Shown: positions 43,390 to 54,543 of the stretch, piece by piece
Layout: every line of letters starts with the position of its first letter
Numbering within the stretch: the first letter of the stretch is position 1
From: Calvatia gigantea
Taxonomy: Eukaryota; Basidiomycota; Agaricomycetes; Agaricales; Lycoperdaceae
Direction of reading: 5' to 3'
Assembly: GCA_025093985.1 (NCBI GenBank)
Contig: JACAAK010000044.1
Span: forward strand, 1-54,554
Length of the DNA: 54,554 bases
Translations under genes and position numbers: made by a program
Notes under the pieces: model-generated
The model's database searches: none
Told to the model about the DNA's origin: nothing
Seen by the model: only the letters and a program-made list of their open reading frames with translations

Positions 43390-44425
43390 TTAGGTAGTTG
43401 ACGCACTAAAAGATTCACACAAATCTAATAAGCGGTTTGCATAGCCCCATTCATTGTCATACCACGCAAAGACTTTAGCTTGATGCCCCACCACCATGGT
43501 TTGCGTTAAATCAACAATAAGTGAATAGGGTGAATGGTTAAAATCTGAAGATACCAAAGGTTCATCCGTCACATCCATAATTTCACGGTAGTCTGACTTC
43601 GCCGCCTGAATCAGCACTTCATTAATTTTATGGTCGGTAATCGGTGTTTGCGAAATAAAAGTTAAATCAATTGCCGCCACATTAATGGTTGGCACACGAA
43701 TCGAATAACCATCGATACGATCGGCCATTTTTGGCATAACTTGTTTTAAAGCACCGAGGGCTGACGATGTGGTGGGAATAATATTTTGACCTGAAGCACG
43801 GGCACGTCTTAAATCACGATGCGCATGATCTAATACAGACTGATCGGCAGTCACTGCATGAATTTCGGTCATGAGCGCGGTATCAATCCCAAAAGCATCA
43901 TCAATGATTTTAACCAAAGGCACTAAGGCCTGCGTGGTACATGACACACTGGAAATGATTTGGTCACTCACTTTGACCTCATGGTGATTCACCCCATACA
44001 CAATTGCAGCATCAACCGAATCAAAAGGTGCTGCACCAATAATCACGCGCTTTTGCACCTGCGCTGATATGCCCTGTTGCCGCTTCACGCGAGCGAAATA
44101 AACCTGTGCACTCTAGAACCACGTCGACATTGAGACTTGCCCAAGGTAAATCCTGCGGGTTTGCCTGACACAATACTTCAACTTTGAGCTGCGCTTGATC
44201 TTTAGAAAGATGTAAATAAATCCTTTCATTTTCATAACTTAAATCGACTTTGCCCGGAAATCGCCCATGCGTGGTGTCATATTTAAATAAATGCAATAAG
44301 GTTTCTACATCTGCTACATCATTTACTGCGACGATTTCAAACTGAAAGTTCTTTGGATTTTCAAACCAAGCGCGTAGTACATTACGTCCGATTCGACCAA
44401 ATCCATTTATCGCCACTCGTTGCAT
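43390..44425 (-). CDS. Type I GAPDH / erythrose-4-phosphate dehydrogenase family protein (one frameshift)
   Basis: This is an NAD(P)-dependent dehydrogenase of about 345 residues. The N-terminal nucleotide loop is VAINGFGRIGRNVLRAWFEN. The catalytic cysteine is in ISSVSCTTQALVPLVKI, where GAPDH and Epd have SCTTN. The catalytic histidine lies in EIHAVTADQSVLDHAHRDL. Further parts are RVPTINVAAIDLTFI and DFNHSPYSLIVDLTQTMVVG, and FAWYDNEWGYANRLLDL is close to Epd. One break lies near 44060. Glycolytic GAPDH, Epd, or a related enzyme are all possible. Confidence 0.82.
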
Positions 44426-44684
44426 GACTTGCCCTTATTTATAAAATGATGAAAGATAAAGCAGGCCTATATTAATGGATTTATATAGGTTTGGTTAAGC
44501 TTTCTTTTTCTATCCCCCATCAGTGAAGATGATGAATATGAACCCTTAAGTCATAAATTGACCAGCCTGACAACCTCGCACTAATCAACTCATTTCCATG
44601 AAATGATATAAATATCCAACAATAACAAGCAAAATCTTAGAACCATCGAATACATAGAAATGTCATCAATTCGCCTTAAAGTGA

Positions 44685-44713
44685 TTGGTGCAACATCCTT
44701 TTTCCGTTATAAT
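44685..44713 (+). promoter_or_regulatory. Promoter of alaS
   Basis: TTGGTG (44685-44690) and a perfect TATAAT (44708-44713) are 17 bases apart. Transcription would start near 44720, about 97 bases before the alaS start. In the 390-base intergenic stretch 44426-44816 I see only this signal and AT-rich sequence. Confidence 0.65.
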
Positions 44714-44816
44714 TTGCGTTTTAAAATTTTTAAGCCAGTATCTGAAGTCAGCGTATTTAGAATAAGACTTTCTTCAGCTACTATTAGCCAAATCGAAATT
44801 ATGGAGTGACTTGGTT

Positions 44817-47510
44817 GTGAGTACTCGTTTTATGACATCAGCTGAAATTCGCGAAGCTTTTTTAAGCTACTTTGAATCGCAAGGGCATACACGTGTCGCG
44901 TCGAGTTCTCTAGTTCCCGCCAACGACCCTACTTTGTTGTTTACCAACGCGGGTATGAACCAATTTAAAGATTGTTTCTTAGGCCTAGAAAAACGTGATT
45001 ATGTACGTGCGGTGTCTTCACAAAAATGTGTCCGCGCAGGTGGTAAACACAACGACTTAGACAATGTCGGTTATACCGCACGTCACCATACCTTCTTTGA
45101 AATGTTAGGTAACTTCTCATTTGGCGACTACTTCAAACGTGATGCGATCAAATTTGCATGGGATTTTCTAACAGGTGAAGCTTGGTTAGCGCTGCCTAAA
45201 GACAAACTCTATGCAACGGTTTACCACACTGACGACGAAGCATTTGACATCTGGAACAAAGAAATTGGTTTAGATGCATCTCGTATTATCCGTATTGGCG
45301 ACAACAAAGGTGGCCAATACGCATCAGATAATTTCTGGGCAATGGGTGATACAGGTCCATGTGGTCCATGTTCTGAAATCTTCTTTGACCATGGCGACCA
45401 TATTTGGGGTGGCTTACCAGGCACACCTGAAGAAGATGGCGACCGTTTCATTGAAATTTGGAACAACGTTTTCATGCAGTTTAACCGTACTGCAGATGGC
45501 GTATTACACCCTCTTCCGGCGCCTTCTGTGGATACAGGTATGGGCTTAGAGCGTATTTCTGCTGTTTTACAACACGTTAACTCAAACTACGAAATTGACC
45601 TGTTTCAACACTTACTCAAAGCAGCCGCTGAAATTATTGGTTTAGATACCGCTGCACATGAAGCAGAAGCTAGCGAAAAAGGTACACCTGTTCAGTACCC
45701 TGCATCACTTAAAGTGGTTGCGGATCACGCACGTTCATGCTCATTCCTGATTGCTGATGGTGTAAACCCATCAAATGAAGGTCGTGGTTATGTACTACGT
45801 CGTATTATTCGTCGTGCAGTTCGTCATGGTAACAAGCTGGGTGCTACAGGTTCATTCTTCCATAAAATGTTGCAACCTTTAATTGAAGTGATGGGTCAAG
45901 CTTACCCAGAACTTGAAACGCAAAAAGTACGTATTGAAGCGCAATTGCTGAAAGAAGAAGAACAATTTGCTAAAACCTTAGAGCAAGGTTTGAAATTGCT
46001 TGAGGGTGAATTGGCTCAACTCAAAGGTTCAGTGATTCCAGGTGAAGTGGTTTTCAAACTGTATGATACTTACGGTTTCCCAACTGACCTGACTGCTGAC
46101 ATCGCTCGTGAACGTGATTTAACCATTGATGAAACCGGTTTTGAAGTTGAAATGGCTGCGCAACGTCAACGTGCACGCGATGCAGGTAAATTCGCAATTG
46201 ACTACAACTCTGTTGTTAAAGTTGAAGGCGAAACTCAGTTTAACGGCTATGACGCAACGGTTGGTGAAGGTCAAATTATCGCGATCTATAAATATGGCGA
46301 ACAAGTTGATGAAATCGTTGAAGGTGACGAAGCCCTCATCGTACTGAACCAAACCCCGTTCTATGCAGAAAGCGGCGGTCAAATTGGTGACACAGGTATT
46401 TTCAAAAATGACACAGGTATTTTTGAAGTCCAAGACACCAAGAAATCTGGCGGCGCTTTTGTACACCAAGGTATCGTGACTGTAGGTAGCATTAAGCTTG
46501 CTCAAAATGTTGAAGCAACAGTCAAAGCAGATATCCGCGCTGCAACTGCGCGTAACCACTCTGCAACTCACCTTTTGCATGCTGCACTACGTCAAATTTT
46601 AGGCGAACACGTACAACAAAAAGGCTCATTGGTTGCGTCAGACATCTTACGTTTTGACTTTGCCAACGATCAGCCCGTTTCGTTTGAACAACTTCAAGAA
46701 ATTGAGCGTTTGGTCAATGCTGAAGTGATTGCAAATACAGCAGTAAGTACTGAACTTCTCGACATCGAATCTGCGAAAGCAAAAGGTGCGATGATGTTGT
46801 TCGGTGAAAAATATGGTGATGAAGTTCGTGTACTTTCAATGGGTTCAATCATTGAAGAGAAAAACTTCTCAATCGAGCTATGCGGTGGTATTCACGTTAA
46901 ACGCACAGGCGACATTGGCTTGTTCAAAATCACTTCTGAAGGTGGTGTAGCTGCGGGTGTACGCCGTATTGAAGCGGTAACGGGTACCAAAGCCGTTGAA
47001 GTTGCTCAAAAAGCTGACCGTGATATCAATACCATAAACGGTTTATTAAAAGCTCAAAAAGACCAAACTTTAGAAAAAGTTGAAGCCTTAGTCGACACAG
47101 CATCAAGCTTGCAAAAACAGATTGAGCAACTCAATCAAAAACTTGCCAGCTTCCAAGCTGCTGAACTGCTTAGCCAAGTTCAAACGCTTGCAGGTCGTCA
47201 AACGCTAATCACGACTGTTCAAAACATGGATGCGAAATCACTTCGCAACCTACATGACGGTGTGAAATCAAAATTAGAAAATGCAGTCATCGTACTTGCT
47301 GGTGTTGAAGGTGACAAAGTTAGCCTGATCGCATCTGTAGCAAAAGACTTTACTGCTTCTATTAAAGCAGGTGACATCATCAAACATCTAGCAACTGAGC
47401 TTGGTGGTAAAGGTGGTGGCAAACCTGACTTAGCACAAGGTGGCGCGCCACTAAACGAGAAGTTTGCAACAGTGATGGCAGATTTAACTGCTTGGCTTGA
47501 AGCGAAATAA
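44817..47510 (+). CDS. alaS: Alanine-tRNA ligase
   Basis: AlaRS charges tRNA-Ala. The frame is intact at about 897 residues. The class II catalytic core has [60 protein letters not shown] and [14 protein letters not shown]. The editing domain has [20 protein letters not shown] and the zinc-site [19 protein letters not shown]. The C-Ala domain ends [15 protein letters not shown] prefer the GTG at 44817 ([15 protein letters not shown]), since GGAG lies 10 bases upstream. An ATG at 44832 is the alternative. Confidence 0.98.
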   Translation: MSTRFMTSAEIREAFLSYFESQGHTRVASSSLVPANDPTLLFTNAGMNQFKDCFLGLEKRDYVRAVSSQKCVRAGGKHNDLDNVGYTARHHTFFEMLGNFSFGDYFKRDAIKFAWDFLTGEAWLALPKDKLYATVYHTDDEAFDIWNKEIGLDASRIIRIGDNKGGQYASDNFWAMGDTGPCGPCSEIFFDHGDHIWGGLPGTPEEDGDRFIEIWNNVFMQFNRTADGVLHPLPAPSVDTGMGLERISAVLQHVNSNYEIDLFQHLLKAAAEIIGLDTAAHEAEASEKGTPVQYPASLKVVADHARSCSFLIADGVNPSNEGRGYVLRRIIRRAVRHGNKLGATGSFFHKMLQPLIEVMGQAYPELETQKVRIEAQLLKEEEQFAKTLEQGLKLLEGELAQLKGSVIPGEVVFKLYDTYGFPTDLTADIARERDLTIDETGFEVEMAAQRQRARDAGKFAIDYNSVVKVEGETQFNGYDATVGEGQIIAIYKYGEQVDEIVEGDEALIVLNQTPFYAESGGQIGDTGIFKNDTGIFEVQDTKKSGGAFVHQGIVTVGSIKLAQNVEATVKADIRAATARNHSATHLLHAALRQILGEHVQQKGSLVASDILRFDFANDQPVSFEQLQEIERLVNAEVIANTAVSTELLDIESAKAKGAMMLFGEKYGDEVRVLSMGSIIEEKNFSIELCGGIHVKRTGDIGLFKITSEGGVAAGVRRIEAVTGTKAVEVAQKADRDINTINGLLKAQKDQTLEKVEALVDTASSLQKQIEQLNQKLASFQAAELLSQVQTLAGRQTLITTVQNMDAKSLRNLHDGVKSKLENAVIVLAGVEGDKVSLIASVAKDFTASIKAGDIIKHLATELGGKGGGKPDLAQGGAPLNEKFATVMADLTAWLEAK

Positions 47511-47530
47511 AACTTCACCTTTTGTGTAAC

Positions 47531-47557
47531 TGACCCTGAATGATGCATTCAGGGTCA
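47531..47557 (+). repeat. Perfect hairpin between alaS and lysC
   Basis: TGACCCTGAATG-ATG-CATTCAGGGTCA is a perfect 12-base stem, 20 bases after the alaS stop. Only a short weak T tract follows. It is either a leaky terminator between alaS and lysC or an mRNA-processing hairpin. Confidence 0.7.
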
Positions 47558-47576
47558 TGGTTTATATGGAACAACT

Positions 47577-48857
47577 ATGGCATTAATCGTTCAAAAATAT
47601 GGCGGTACCTCTATGGGTACTCCAGAGCGCATTTTAAATGTTGCTCGTCGTGTAAAGCGTTGGCATGACCACGGCCACAAGGTTGTGGTGGTTGTATCAG
47701 CAATGAGTGGCGAAACCAATCGTCTGCTTGCTTTAGCGAAAGCCATTACCGAAACCCCTGACCCACGAGAATTAGACCAAATGGTTTCTACGGGTGAACA
47801 GGTAACGATTTCAATGTTAGCAATGGCGCTCAATTCTATTGGCGTCGAAGCTAAGTCACTTACAGGTCGCCAAGTCGGTATCAAGACGGACAATGCGTTT
47901 ACCAAAGCACGTATCGAGTCAATTGATACCGATACCATGACTGCGCATTTAGATGCTGGTCGTGTGATCGTGGTTGCTGGTTTTCAAGGCTTCGATGCCG
48001 ATGGCAACACCACCACCCTCGGCCGTGGCGGTTCAGATACTTCGGGTGTAGCACTTGCTGCGGCATTAAAAGCAGATGAATGCCAAATCTATACAGATGT
48101 AGATGGCGTTTATACCACTGACCCACGCGTTGCACCAAAAGCGAAAAAAGTAGACCGTATTTCATTTGAAGAAATGCTGGAAATGGCATCACTTGGTTCT
48201 AAAGTTCTACAAATTCGTTCGGTTGAATTTGCAGGAAAATACCAAGTGCCTTTACGCGTATTATCAAGTTTTGATAATGACGATGATGGCGCATTCGACG
48301 AAGACTTTAAAAAGAACGTCGGAACACTAATCACCACTGAGGCGGAAGACAACATGGAACAACCAATTATCTCTGGTATCGCATTTAACCGTGACGAAGC
48401 TAAACTTACGATTCTAGGTGTTCCTGATGAACCAGGTATTGCATCTAAAATTTTATCGCCTATTGGTAATGCCAACATTGAAGTGGATATGATTATCCAA
48501 AATGTTGAAGAAGATGGTACAACTGACTTCACTTTCACGGTAAACCGTGGCGAACTTGCAAAAGCAACAAAAATTCTTCAAGAAACTGCTCAAGCTATTG
48601 GTGCGCGCGAAGTTGCTACACGTGACGACATTGTTAAAGTCTCAATCGTAGGTGTAGGTATGCGCTCACATGCAGGTGTTGCAAGTAAAATGTTTACTGC
48701 CTTGGCTGATGAAGGCATCAACATTTTGATGATCTCAACTTCAGAAATCAAAATTTCTGTGATTATTGAAGAAAACTACTTAGAACTTGCTGTACGTTCT
48801 TTACACACTGCTTTCGGTTTAGACCGTGAACATGGTGAATCAAGCGCACGTGCTTAA
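47577..48857 (+). CDS. lysC: Aspartate kinase
   Basis: Aspartokinase phosphorylates aspartate, the first step to lysine, threonine and methionine. The frame is intact at 426 residues. The kinase domain starts MALIVQKYGGTSMGTPERIL and has VSTGEQVTISMLAMALNSIG, VVAGFQGFDADGNTTTLGRG and YTDVDGVYTTDPRVAPKAKK. The C-terminal ACT pair (ILGVPDEPGIASKILSPIG and VSIVGVGMRSHAGVASKMF) is the usual allosteric region. An in-frame ATG at 48354 could give a separate regulatory subunit. The gene lies between alaS and csrA, a common order in gammaproteobacteria. Confidence 0.97.
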   Translation: MALIVQKYGGTSMGTPERILNVARRVKRWHDHGHKVVVVVSAMSGETNRLLALAKAITETPDPRELDQMVSTGEQVTISMLAMALNSIGVEAKSLTGRQVGIKTDNAFTKARIESIDTDTMTAHLDAGRVIVVAGFQGFDADGNTTTLGRGGSDTSGVALAAALKADECQIYTDVDGVYTTDPRVAPKAKKVDRISFEEMLEMASLGSKVLQIRSVEFAGKYQVPLRVLSSFDNDDDGAFDEDFKKNVGTLITTEAEDNMEQPIISGIAFNRDEAKLTILGVPDEPGIASKILSPIGNANIEVDMIIQNVEEDGTTDFTFTVNRGELAKATKILQETAQAIGAREVATRDDIVKVSIVGVGMRSHAGVASKMFTALADEGINILMISTSEIKISVIIEENYLELAVRSLHTAFGLDREHGESSARA

Positions 48858-48919
48858 GCAATCTTGCGAAAAACTTGTCATTGTCTGACAGTTTTTGCAA
48901 AAGACTACAAAAATCAGGG

Positions 48920-48945
48920 GCCACTATAGTTTTTTCTATAGTGGC
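48920..48945 (+). terminator. Hairpin after lysC, probable terminator
   Basis: GCCACTATAG-TTTTTT-CTATAGTGGC is a perfect ten-base stem 62 bases past lysC. The T tract after it is weak. I see no gene in the AT-rich stretch from 48946 to 49118 before csrA. Confidence 0.6.
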
Positions 48946-49130
48946 TCTGTTATATTAAGCCCGAGGCTTTCTTAAATTTAGATGAATGTTATACCTAATG
49001 TCACTAGATATCTAAAAATTCAAGTGTCATGCGGTTGTATTAAACATTTGTTTAAATTTTTTTAAATACAAAAAATTATGTATTTTACTTTAGTACAACT
49101 GCAGGTTTAGCGTTTTGCAAGGAGATAAAC

Positions 49131-49386
49131 ATGCTGATTTTGACCCGACGCGTCGGTGAAACATTAATGATTGGGGATCAAGTAAGTGTTACTGTACTTG
49201 GTGTCAAAGGCAACCAAGTTCGTATTGGTGTCAATGCTCCCAAAGAAGTATCTGTAACATCGTGAAGAGATTTATCAACGCATTCAGCATGAACGTGCAA
49301 TGCATGAACATCTTCAACATCTTGATCAGGACTACCAGCCTGCATTTGAAGATGAAGGTGCACAGCAGAATAATTTCAATCGTTAA
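49131..49386 (+). CDS. csrA: Carbon storage regulator CsrA (one frameshift)
   Basis: CsrA is a small homodimeric RNA-binding protein that represses or stabilises mRNAs by binding GGA sites. [20 protein letters not shown] is the standard start, then [20 protein letters not shown] and REEIYQRI. An extra A near 49256 breaks the frame, at [16 protein letters not shown]. The read-through protein is about 84 residues, longer than the E. coli protein, with an acidic, glutamine-rich tail ([20 protein letters not shown]). An AAGGAG ribosome site lies six bases before the ATG. Confidence 0.95.
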
Positions 49387-49405
49387 GATTGAAACATTCA
49401 GATAT

Positions 49406-49428
49406 AAAGCGGCCCGATTGGCCGCTTT
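49406..49428. terminator. Terminator between csrA and rnhB
   Basis: AAAGCGGCC-CGATT-GGCCGCTTT, nine-base stem with flanking A/T sequence, between convergent genes. Confidence 0.85.
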
Positions 49429-49434
49429 AAATTT

Positions 49435-50021
49435 TTATACAGTCTCTTTTTGCTCAAATGCCTCAATTACTTTCTTTACAGGCCCAAAACTACGACGATG
49501 CTCGTCAATGACCCCATGTTCAGCAATCGCCTCAAAATGCGCTTTGGTTGGATAACCTTTGTGTTTGGCAAAACCAAACTGAGGATATTTTCGGTCCATC
49601 TCAATCATTTGATGGTCACGTGTCACTTTGGCCAAAATACTCGCCGCTGAGATTTCAGCATGTAAAGCATCCCCGCCCACAATTGCCTCACAGCTCATAC
49701 TCAAGCCTTGTGGAATTTTATTACCATCAACCAAGACATGTTCAGGCTGTATTGCAAGCTGTTCAACCGCGCGGCGCATCGCAAGCAAAGATGCTTGTAA
49801 ATGTTGATCTCATCAATTTCAGCAGCACTCGCCTCAGCAATCGCCCATGCTAATGCTTTTTCCTGAATTTCGACAAAAAGTTTTTCACGTTTTTTTTCAG
49901 TCAATTTTTTGGAATCATTCAACCCTTGTATTGGGTTATTGGGGTCTAGAATTACCGCAGCAGCGACCACTGAACCCACCAAAGGGCCGCGCCCTGCCTC
50001 ATCTGCACCTGCAATTTGCAT
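49435..50021 (-). CDS. rnhB: Ribonuclease HII (one frameshift)
   Basis: RNase HII removes single ribonucleotides and RNA from RNA-DNA hybrids. The start [20 protein letters not shown] has the catalytic aspartate and glutamate. [17 protein letters not shown] and VDGNKIP and the second acidic motif [20 protein letters not shown] follow, and [20 protein letters not shown] is the family C-terminal segment. The frame breaks near 49795 ([16 protein letters not shown]). The read-through protein is about 195 residues, normal for the family. Confidence 0.95.
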
Positions 50022-50082
50022 TTTCTACTCTCATAAAAATGGCTGATAACAGCCATTCTAAAAATTTAACAATTTATTCGGC

Positions 50083-50445
50083 TTAGTTTAGCATTTCGGA
50101 GGCGCATGTGGCTGTTGTTTTTGTTGCGGCTAAAGTACCATAGGTTGCCTTTGCTTTGGGATCAATTGCCGCCAAAGCCAACTGCTCTTTAGACAATACT
50201 TTGGGAGAGTTATCACCTACACAGTTACATACTTCACGTTTTTTCTTTTGTTTTTGGTCTTCTGATAACAGCTTACTGCCCATGATCCATGTCGGATTAG
50301 TTTCGATTTCATCCATACATTTTGCATGTGAGGCCATTTTAATAGCCGAGATTCCATCATCATCTGAGCTAGATAAAGGATTCGACACACACGCGGAAAG
50401 CATAAGCGAGCCAAACAAACAGAGAATTAACTTATCATTTTTCAT
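50083..50445 (-). CDS. Small secreted four-cysteine lipoprotein, family member 1
   Basis: This is a lipoprotein of 120 residues with intact frame. The signal MKNDKLILCLFGSLMLSAC ends at a lipobox, with lipidated Cys at about 19. The mature part has MASHAKCMDEIETNPTW, then KREVCNCVGDNSPKVL, and TATCASEMLN at the end. The pattern C-x(n)-CxCV-x(n)-C recurs in the two related genes at 50585 and 51781. I do not recognise a known domain. The four non-lipid cysteines could form two disulfides in the periplasm. Function unknown. Confidence 0.8.
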   Translation of the reverse strand: MKNDKLILCLFGSLMLSACVSNPLSSSDDDGISAIKMASHAKCMDEIETNPTWIMGSKLLSEDQKQKKKREVCNCVGDNSPKVLSKEQLALAAIDPKAKATYGTLAATKTTATCASEMLN

Positions 50446-50584
50446 ACAGATACACCCTTTGTTGTAAAAGAAATCAGGCTTAAATTGTTATTATTCACAT
50501 CAATATAAAAGATAAACACCAAAAAGTACAAAAAAAACCGCAAAGAAGCGAAGCATGTCCCCCACTTCTTTGATATATCACAAC

Positions 50585-50962
50585 TTAATTCACCGCTTCA
50601 GCCACACATGCATTGATAGTTTTCGTCACAGCATTGCTAATAATAGTTGTACGCGCCGCAGGGTCAATGGCCGCTGTTGCCAGGTCGACAGCCGTAATAT
50701 TTTGTGGGGCTTTCTCACTGACACAACCACAAATTTCGGTTTGAATATCGGTTTTTGGTCAGCCGTCATAAATTTGGTTGCTGTTTTCCATGCTGGTAGA
50801 TTATTCAACTCAGTCGTACATTTTGCATTAATGGCAATTTTAAGCGCTGCTGTACCCAGTTGTTGCGTGGTGGTCGTCGTATTGGTCGTTGCCATATCAG
50901 TCGTTGTACAAGCCGAAAGGATCAAAGCCAAAGGAGCAAGCACTGCAATCATTTTTTTTCAC
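50585..50962 (-). CDS. Small secreted four-cysteine lipoprotein, family member 2 (frameshifted)
   Basis: This is a paralogue of the gene at 50083. The likely start is GTG 50962 (MKKMIAVLAPLALILSAC), once an extra A in an eight-A run is allowed for. The second break, near 50758, is a missing A. The mature part has INAKCTTELNNLPAWKTATK, EICGCVSEKAPQNI and INACVAEAVN, matching member 1 at each cysteine. The segment between the last cysteines, TAAIDPAARTTI, also matches member 1's LAAIDPKAKATY. The two genes are 139 bases apart in tandem, which suggests duplication. No functional hint beyond the signal peptide and cysteines. Confidence 0.75.
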
Positions 50963-51199
50963 GGATATATCCATTTATAACAGTTAAAGTGCGCGTATTT
51001 TGCCGAATCTTTGCTATTTACGGAAACACTATTTCCATACCATTTTAATATCTTTCGCTTATTACACAGTTTTAGATCAGTCATGCGCCATTGGTCTGTG
51101 CAGCGTTGCAGAATATCAACGCTATGTTGCATCTACTACATTTTTGACATATCTATAGCTCTATAAAATAGCGCAACATAAAAAATGGATGTGAATCTA

Positions 51200-51754
51200 A
51201 TGAACTTGGCAAATACCCATTACACGCGTACTGCTCAAATCCTGCATTGGCTCATGGCAATTATCTTTATTGCTGCTTGGCTGATTGGTTTTTATAGCGG
51301 AAACTTCCTCAGCTATGATGCTGATGGTAGCTTTAAAGGGGATGTCATTACCTTACATAAGAACATTGCAACCACGATTATTTTTCTGGTGGTGATTCGT
51401 ATCTTTTGGCGCTATACCCACCCTGCACCCAAACTTCCAGACAGTATGTCACCGTTCATGCAAAAAATGGCACACCTCGGTCATTTGGCTTTATATTTCA
51501 TTTTGTTGGCTTTGCCAATTACTGGCTGTTTATTTAGCTGGAGTGCTGGGCACCCTGCGCCTGTATTGTACCTTTTTGAAATTCCCCGTTTAGTACAAGA
51601 CACCCCTGAATTACTCGCAATCGTAAAACCTTTACATATCTGGATTTCATGGGCTGCAGGATTGCTGTTAGTGGGTCATATTGCAGCAGCACTGAAACAC
51701 CACTTTATTGATAAAGATAATGTGTTAAATAGCATGACCAAACAAGCAAAGTAA
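51200..51754 (+). CDS. Cytochrome b561 (CybB-like)
   Basis: This four-helix di-heme b-type cytochrome of about 184 residues is intact. Segments are ILHWLMAIIFIAAWLIGFYS, the heme-histidine region VITLHKNIATTIIFLVVIRI, the KMAHLGHLALYFILLALPIT helix, and LLLVGHIAAALKHHFIDKDN. The histidines at these positions fit the heme ligands of the CybB/b561 family. The family passes electrons from quinol in the inner membrane and can act in superoxide or membrane redox steps. The ATG at 51200 has GGA upstream and fits better than that at 51185. It is flanked by members of the four-cysteine family. Confidence 0.85.
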   Translation: MNLANTHYTRTAQILHWLMAIIFIAAWLIGFYSGNFLSYDADGSFKGDVITLHKNIATTIIFLVVIRIFWRYTHPAPKLPDSMSPFMQKMAHLGHLALYFILLALPITGCLFSWSAGHPAPVLYLFEIPRLVQDTPELLAIVKPLHIWISWAAGLLLVGHIAAALKHHFIDKDNVLNSMTKQAK

Positions 51755-51780
51755 GACCAAGTTGAATTAGCCTAAAAGCA

Positions 51781-52143
51781 TCAATCTGTTGCTTTTAGGA
51801 CTTCATCCACCACACATCCTTTCAGCGTATTCAACACACCCTGTTGGACCACCTGTTTTTTGACTTGTTCATCAACCACTGCGCGCAACAAAGTTATTGC
51901 TGGAATATCCTTTAACGCATTTTCACCCACGCAACCACAGATTTGCGTTTGGAGCTGATTCTTTTTCTCTTCACCAAGCAATGCTGTACTGACTTTCCAC
52001 AGCCTTGTCGCTTCAAGCTCGACACCGCACTGATACACCACCACTGGCTTTAGTAGTTTTTGCGTTAACCCAATATCCGTTTTGAGCAAATAAACTGCAA
52101 AGAGCACAAAAATAACCACAAGCAATGCAATGATTTTTTTCAT
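51781..52143 (-). CDS. Small secreted four-cysteine protein, family member 3
   Basis: This is an intact relative of the genes at 50083 and 50585, 120 residues. It starts with a plain membrane anchor or signal, MKKIIALLVVIFVLFAVYLL, without a lipobox, so it would be anchored or secreted, not lipidated. The mature part has VVYQCGVELEATRLWKVSTA, QLQTQICGCVGENALKDIPA and LKGCVVDEVL, so the four cysteines align with members 1 and 2. A tryptophan 10-12 residues after the first cysteine is also shared. Function unknown. Confidence 0.78.
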   Translation of the reverse strand: MKKIIALLVVIFVLFAVYLLKTDIGLTQKLLKPVVVYQCGVELEATRLWKVSTALLGEEKKNQLQTQICGCVGENALKDIPAITLLRAVVDEQVKKQVVQQGVLNTLKGCVVDEVLKATD

Positions 52144-52159
52144 ATCGACCTCACATAAA

Positions 52160-52183
52160 AAAGACAGAGCGAACTCTGTCTTT
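52160..52183 (-). terminator. Intrinsic terminator of the adenine deaminase gene
   Basis: AAAGACAGAG-CGAA-CTCTGTCTTT, a ten-base stem. On the minus strand a T tract follows, 15 bases past the stop at 52198. Confidence 0.9.
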
Positions 52184-52197
52184 AAAAGGACATTAGA

Positions 52198-53210
<1,013 letters not shown>

Positions 53211-53220
53211 TTAAAAATAA

Positions 53221-53248
53221 AAAAGGGCGTAAACTGAGTTTACACCCT
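53221..53248 (-). terminator. Intrinsic terminator of the NCS2 permease gene
   Basis: AGGGTGTAAAC-TCA-GTTTACGCCCT with one wobble pair and a T run on the minus strand, 18 bases past the stop. Confidence 0.85.
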
Positions 53249-53265
53249 TATCACTATTTGATGAA

Positions 53266-54543
53266 TTAGCCACCAAATAACGCGAATTTTAATGCCCAAA
53301 GCACAGCCACGATCCACACCATGTAAGGTACAGTCGCCGCTTTACCGGTGAACAATTTAACCAATGCATAGCTAATAAAGCCCATCGCAATACCATCTGC
53401 AATTGAGTAGGTAAATGGCATAAATACAATGGTTAAGAACGCAGGTACAGCTTCAGTAATATCATCCCAATCAATATGGGTAATCCCCTGAATCATCAAC
53501 ACACCAACAAATAACAATGCTGGAGCTGTTGCAAAACCAGGTACAGATTGAGCTAGAGGTGCTAAAAACAAACATAAGATAAATAACACACCGACCACAA
53601 CTGCGGTTAAACCTGTACGGCCACCAGCAGCAACACCCGCAGACGACTCAATATATGGTGTCGTCGAAGATGTACCTAATGCTGCACCAGCAACAATTGC
53701 GGTTGAGTCTGCAAATAATGCTTTTTCAAACGTGGAAGCTTGCCATCTTTCAGTAAGCCTGCACGGTGTGACACGCCAACCAATGTACCTGTTGAGTCAA
53801 ATAAATCGACCAAGAAAAATACAAAGATGACACCCACTAAGCTTGCCGTAAATAGACCTTCAAAGTCCATTTGCATGAAAGTTGGAGCAATTGATGGAAT
53901 CTCACCAACAACACCTTTAAACTCGCTTAAGCCCATTGCTGTTGAAATTGCAGTTAAAGCCAAGATGCTGATAATAATAGCACCACGCACTTTAAAGTGA
54001 TGCAGTACAACCACCATCAAGAAGCCAAATAAAGCCAAAGAACCGTCGGTTGCTTTAAGTCGCCCAATCCAACCAAAGTCGCTGGATTGTCCACAATAAC
54101 GCCTGCATTTTTAAAGCAATCAGCGCAAGGAATAAACCAATTCCGCCGCCAATCGCAAGCTTAAGCGACATTGGGATTGCATTCACAATGGCTTCACGGA
54201 TCTTAAACATACTGATCGCAATGAACACCAAACCTGATACAAACACTGCAGCTAAAGCAGTCTGCCAAGGCACACCCATACCCATACACACCGAATAGGT
54301 AAAGTAAGCGTTTAAGCCCATACCCGGTGCTAATGCAATTGGATAATTTGCAACAATACCCATAACCAAACAGCCAATTGCGGCTGCAAGACAAGTCGCT
54401 ACAAAGACAGCACCATGATCCATCCCCGTTTCGGATAAAATCATTGGATTCACAATAATGATGTAACACATGGTTAAGAATGTGGTTACACCTGCAAGAA
54501 GCTCTGTACGAAAACTGGTTTTATTTTCACTCAGTTTGAACAT
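53266..54543 (-). CDS. NCS2-family purine permease, AdeP/AdeQ type (frameshifted)
   Basis: This membrane transporter for adenine, hypoxanthine or guanine reads through to about 425 residues with 12-14 hydrophobic segments. The N terminus MFKLSENKTSFRTELLAGVT, then LTMCYIIIVNPMILSETGMD and ALAPGMGLNAYFTYSVCMGM are typical. FFLVDLFDSTGTLVGVSHRA is the family motif, and STTPYIESSAGVAAGGRTGL holds the substrate-binding region. Breaks lie near 54110, 54045 and 53735. The start at 54541-54543 is near the window edge but seems complete. It and the deaminase form an adenine uptake and salvage pair. Confidence 0.9.

Noticed and set aside
44811..44816. TTG start of alaS at 44811
   Set aside because: The GGAG site is only four bases away from it, while GTG 44817 has a proper spacing of ten.
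46119..46580. Minus-strand frame of 153 residues inside alaS
   Set aside because: It is antisense to an intact, conserved alaS frame with no independent signals.
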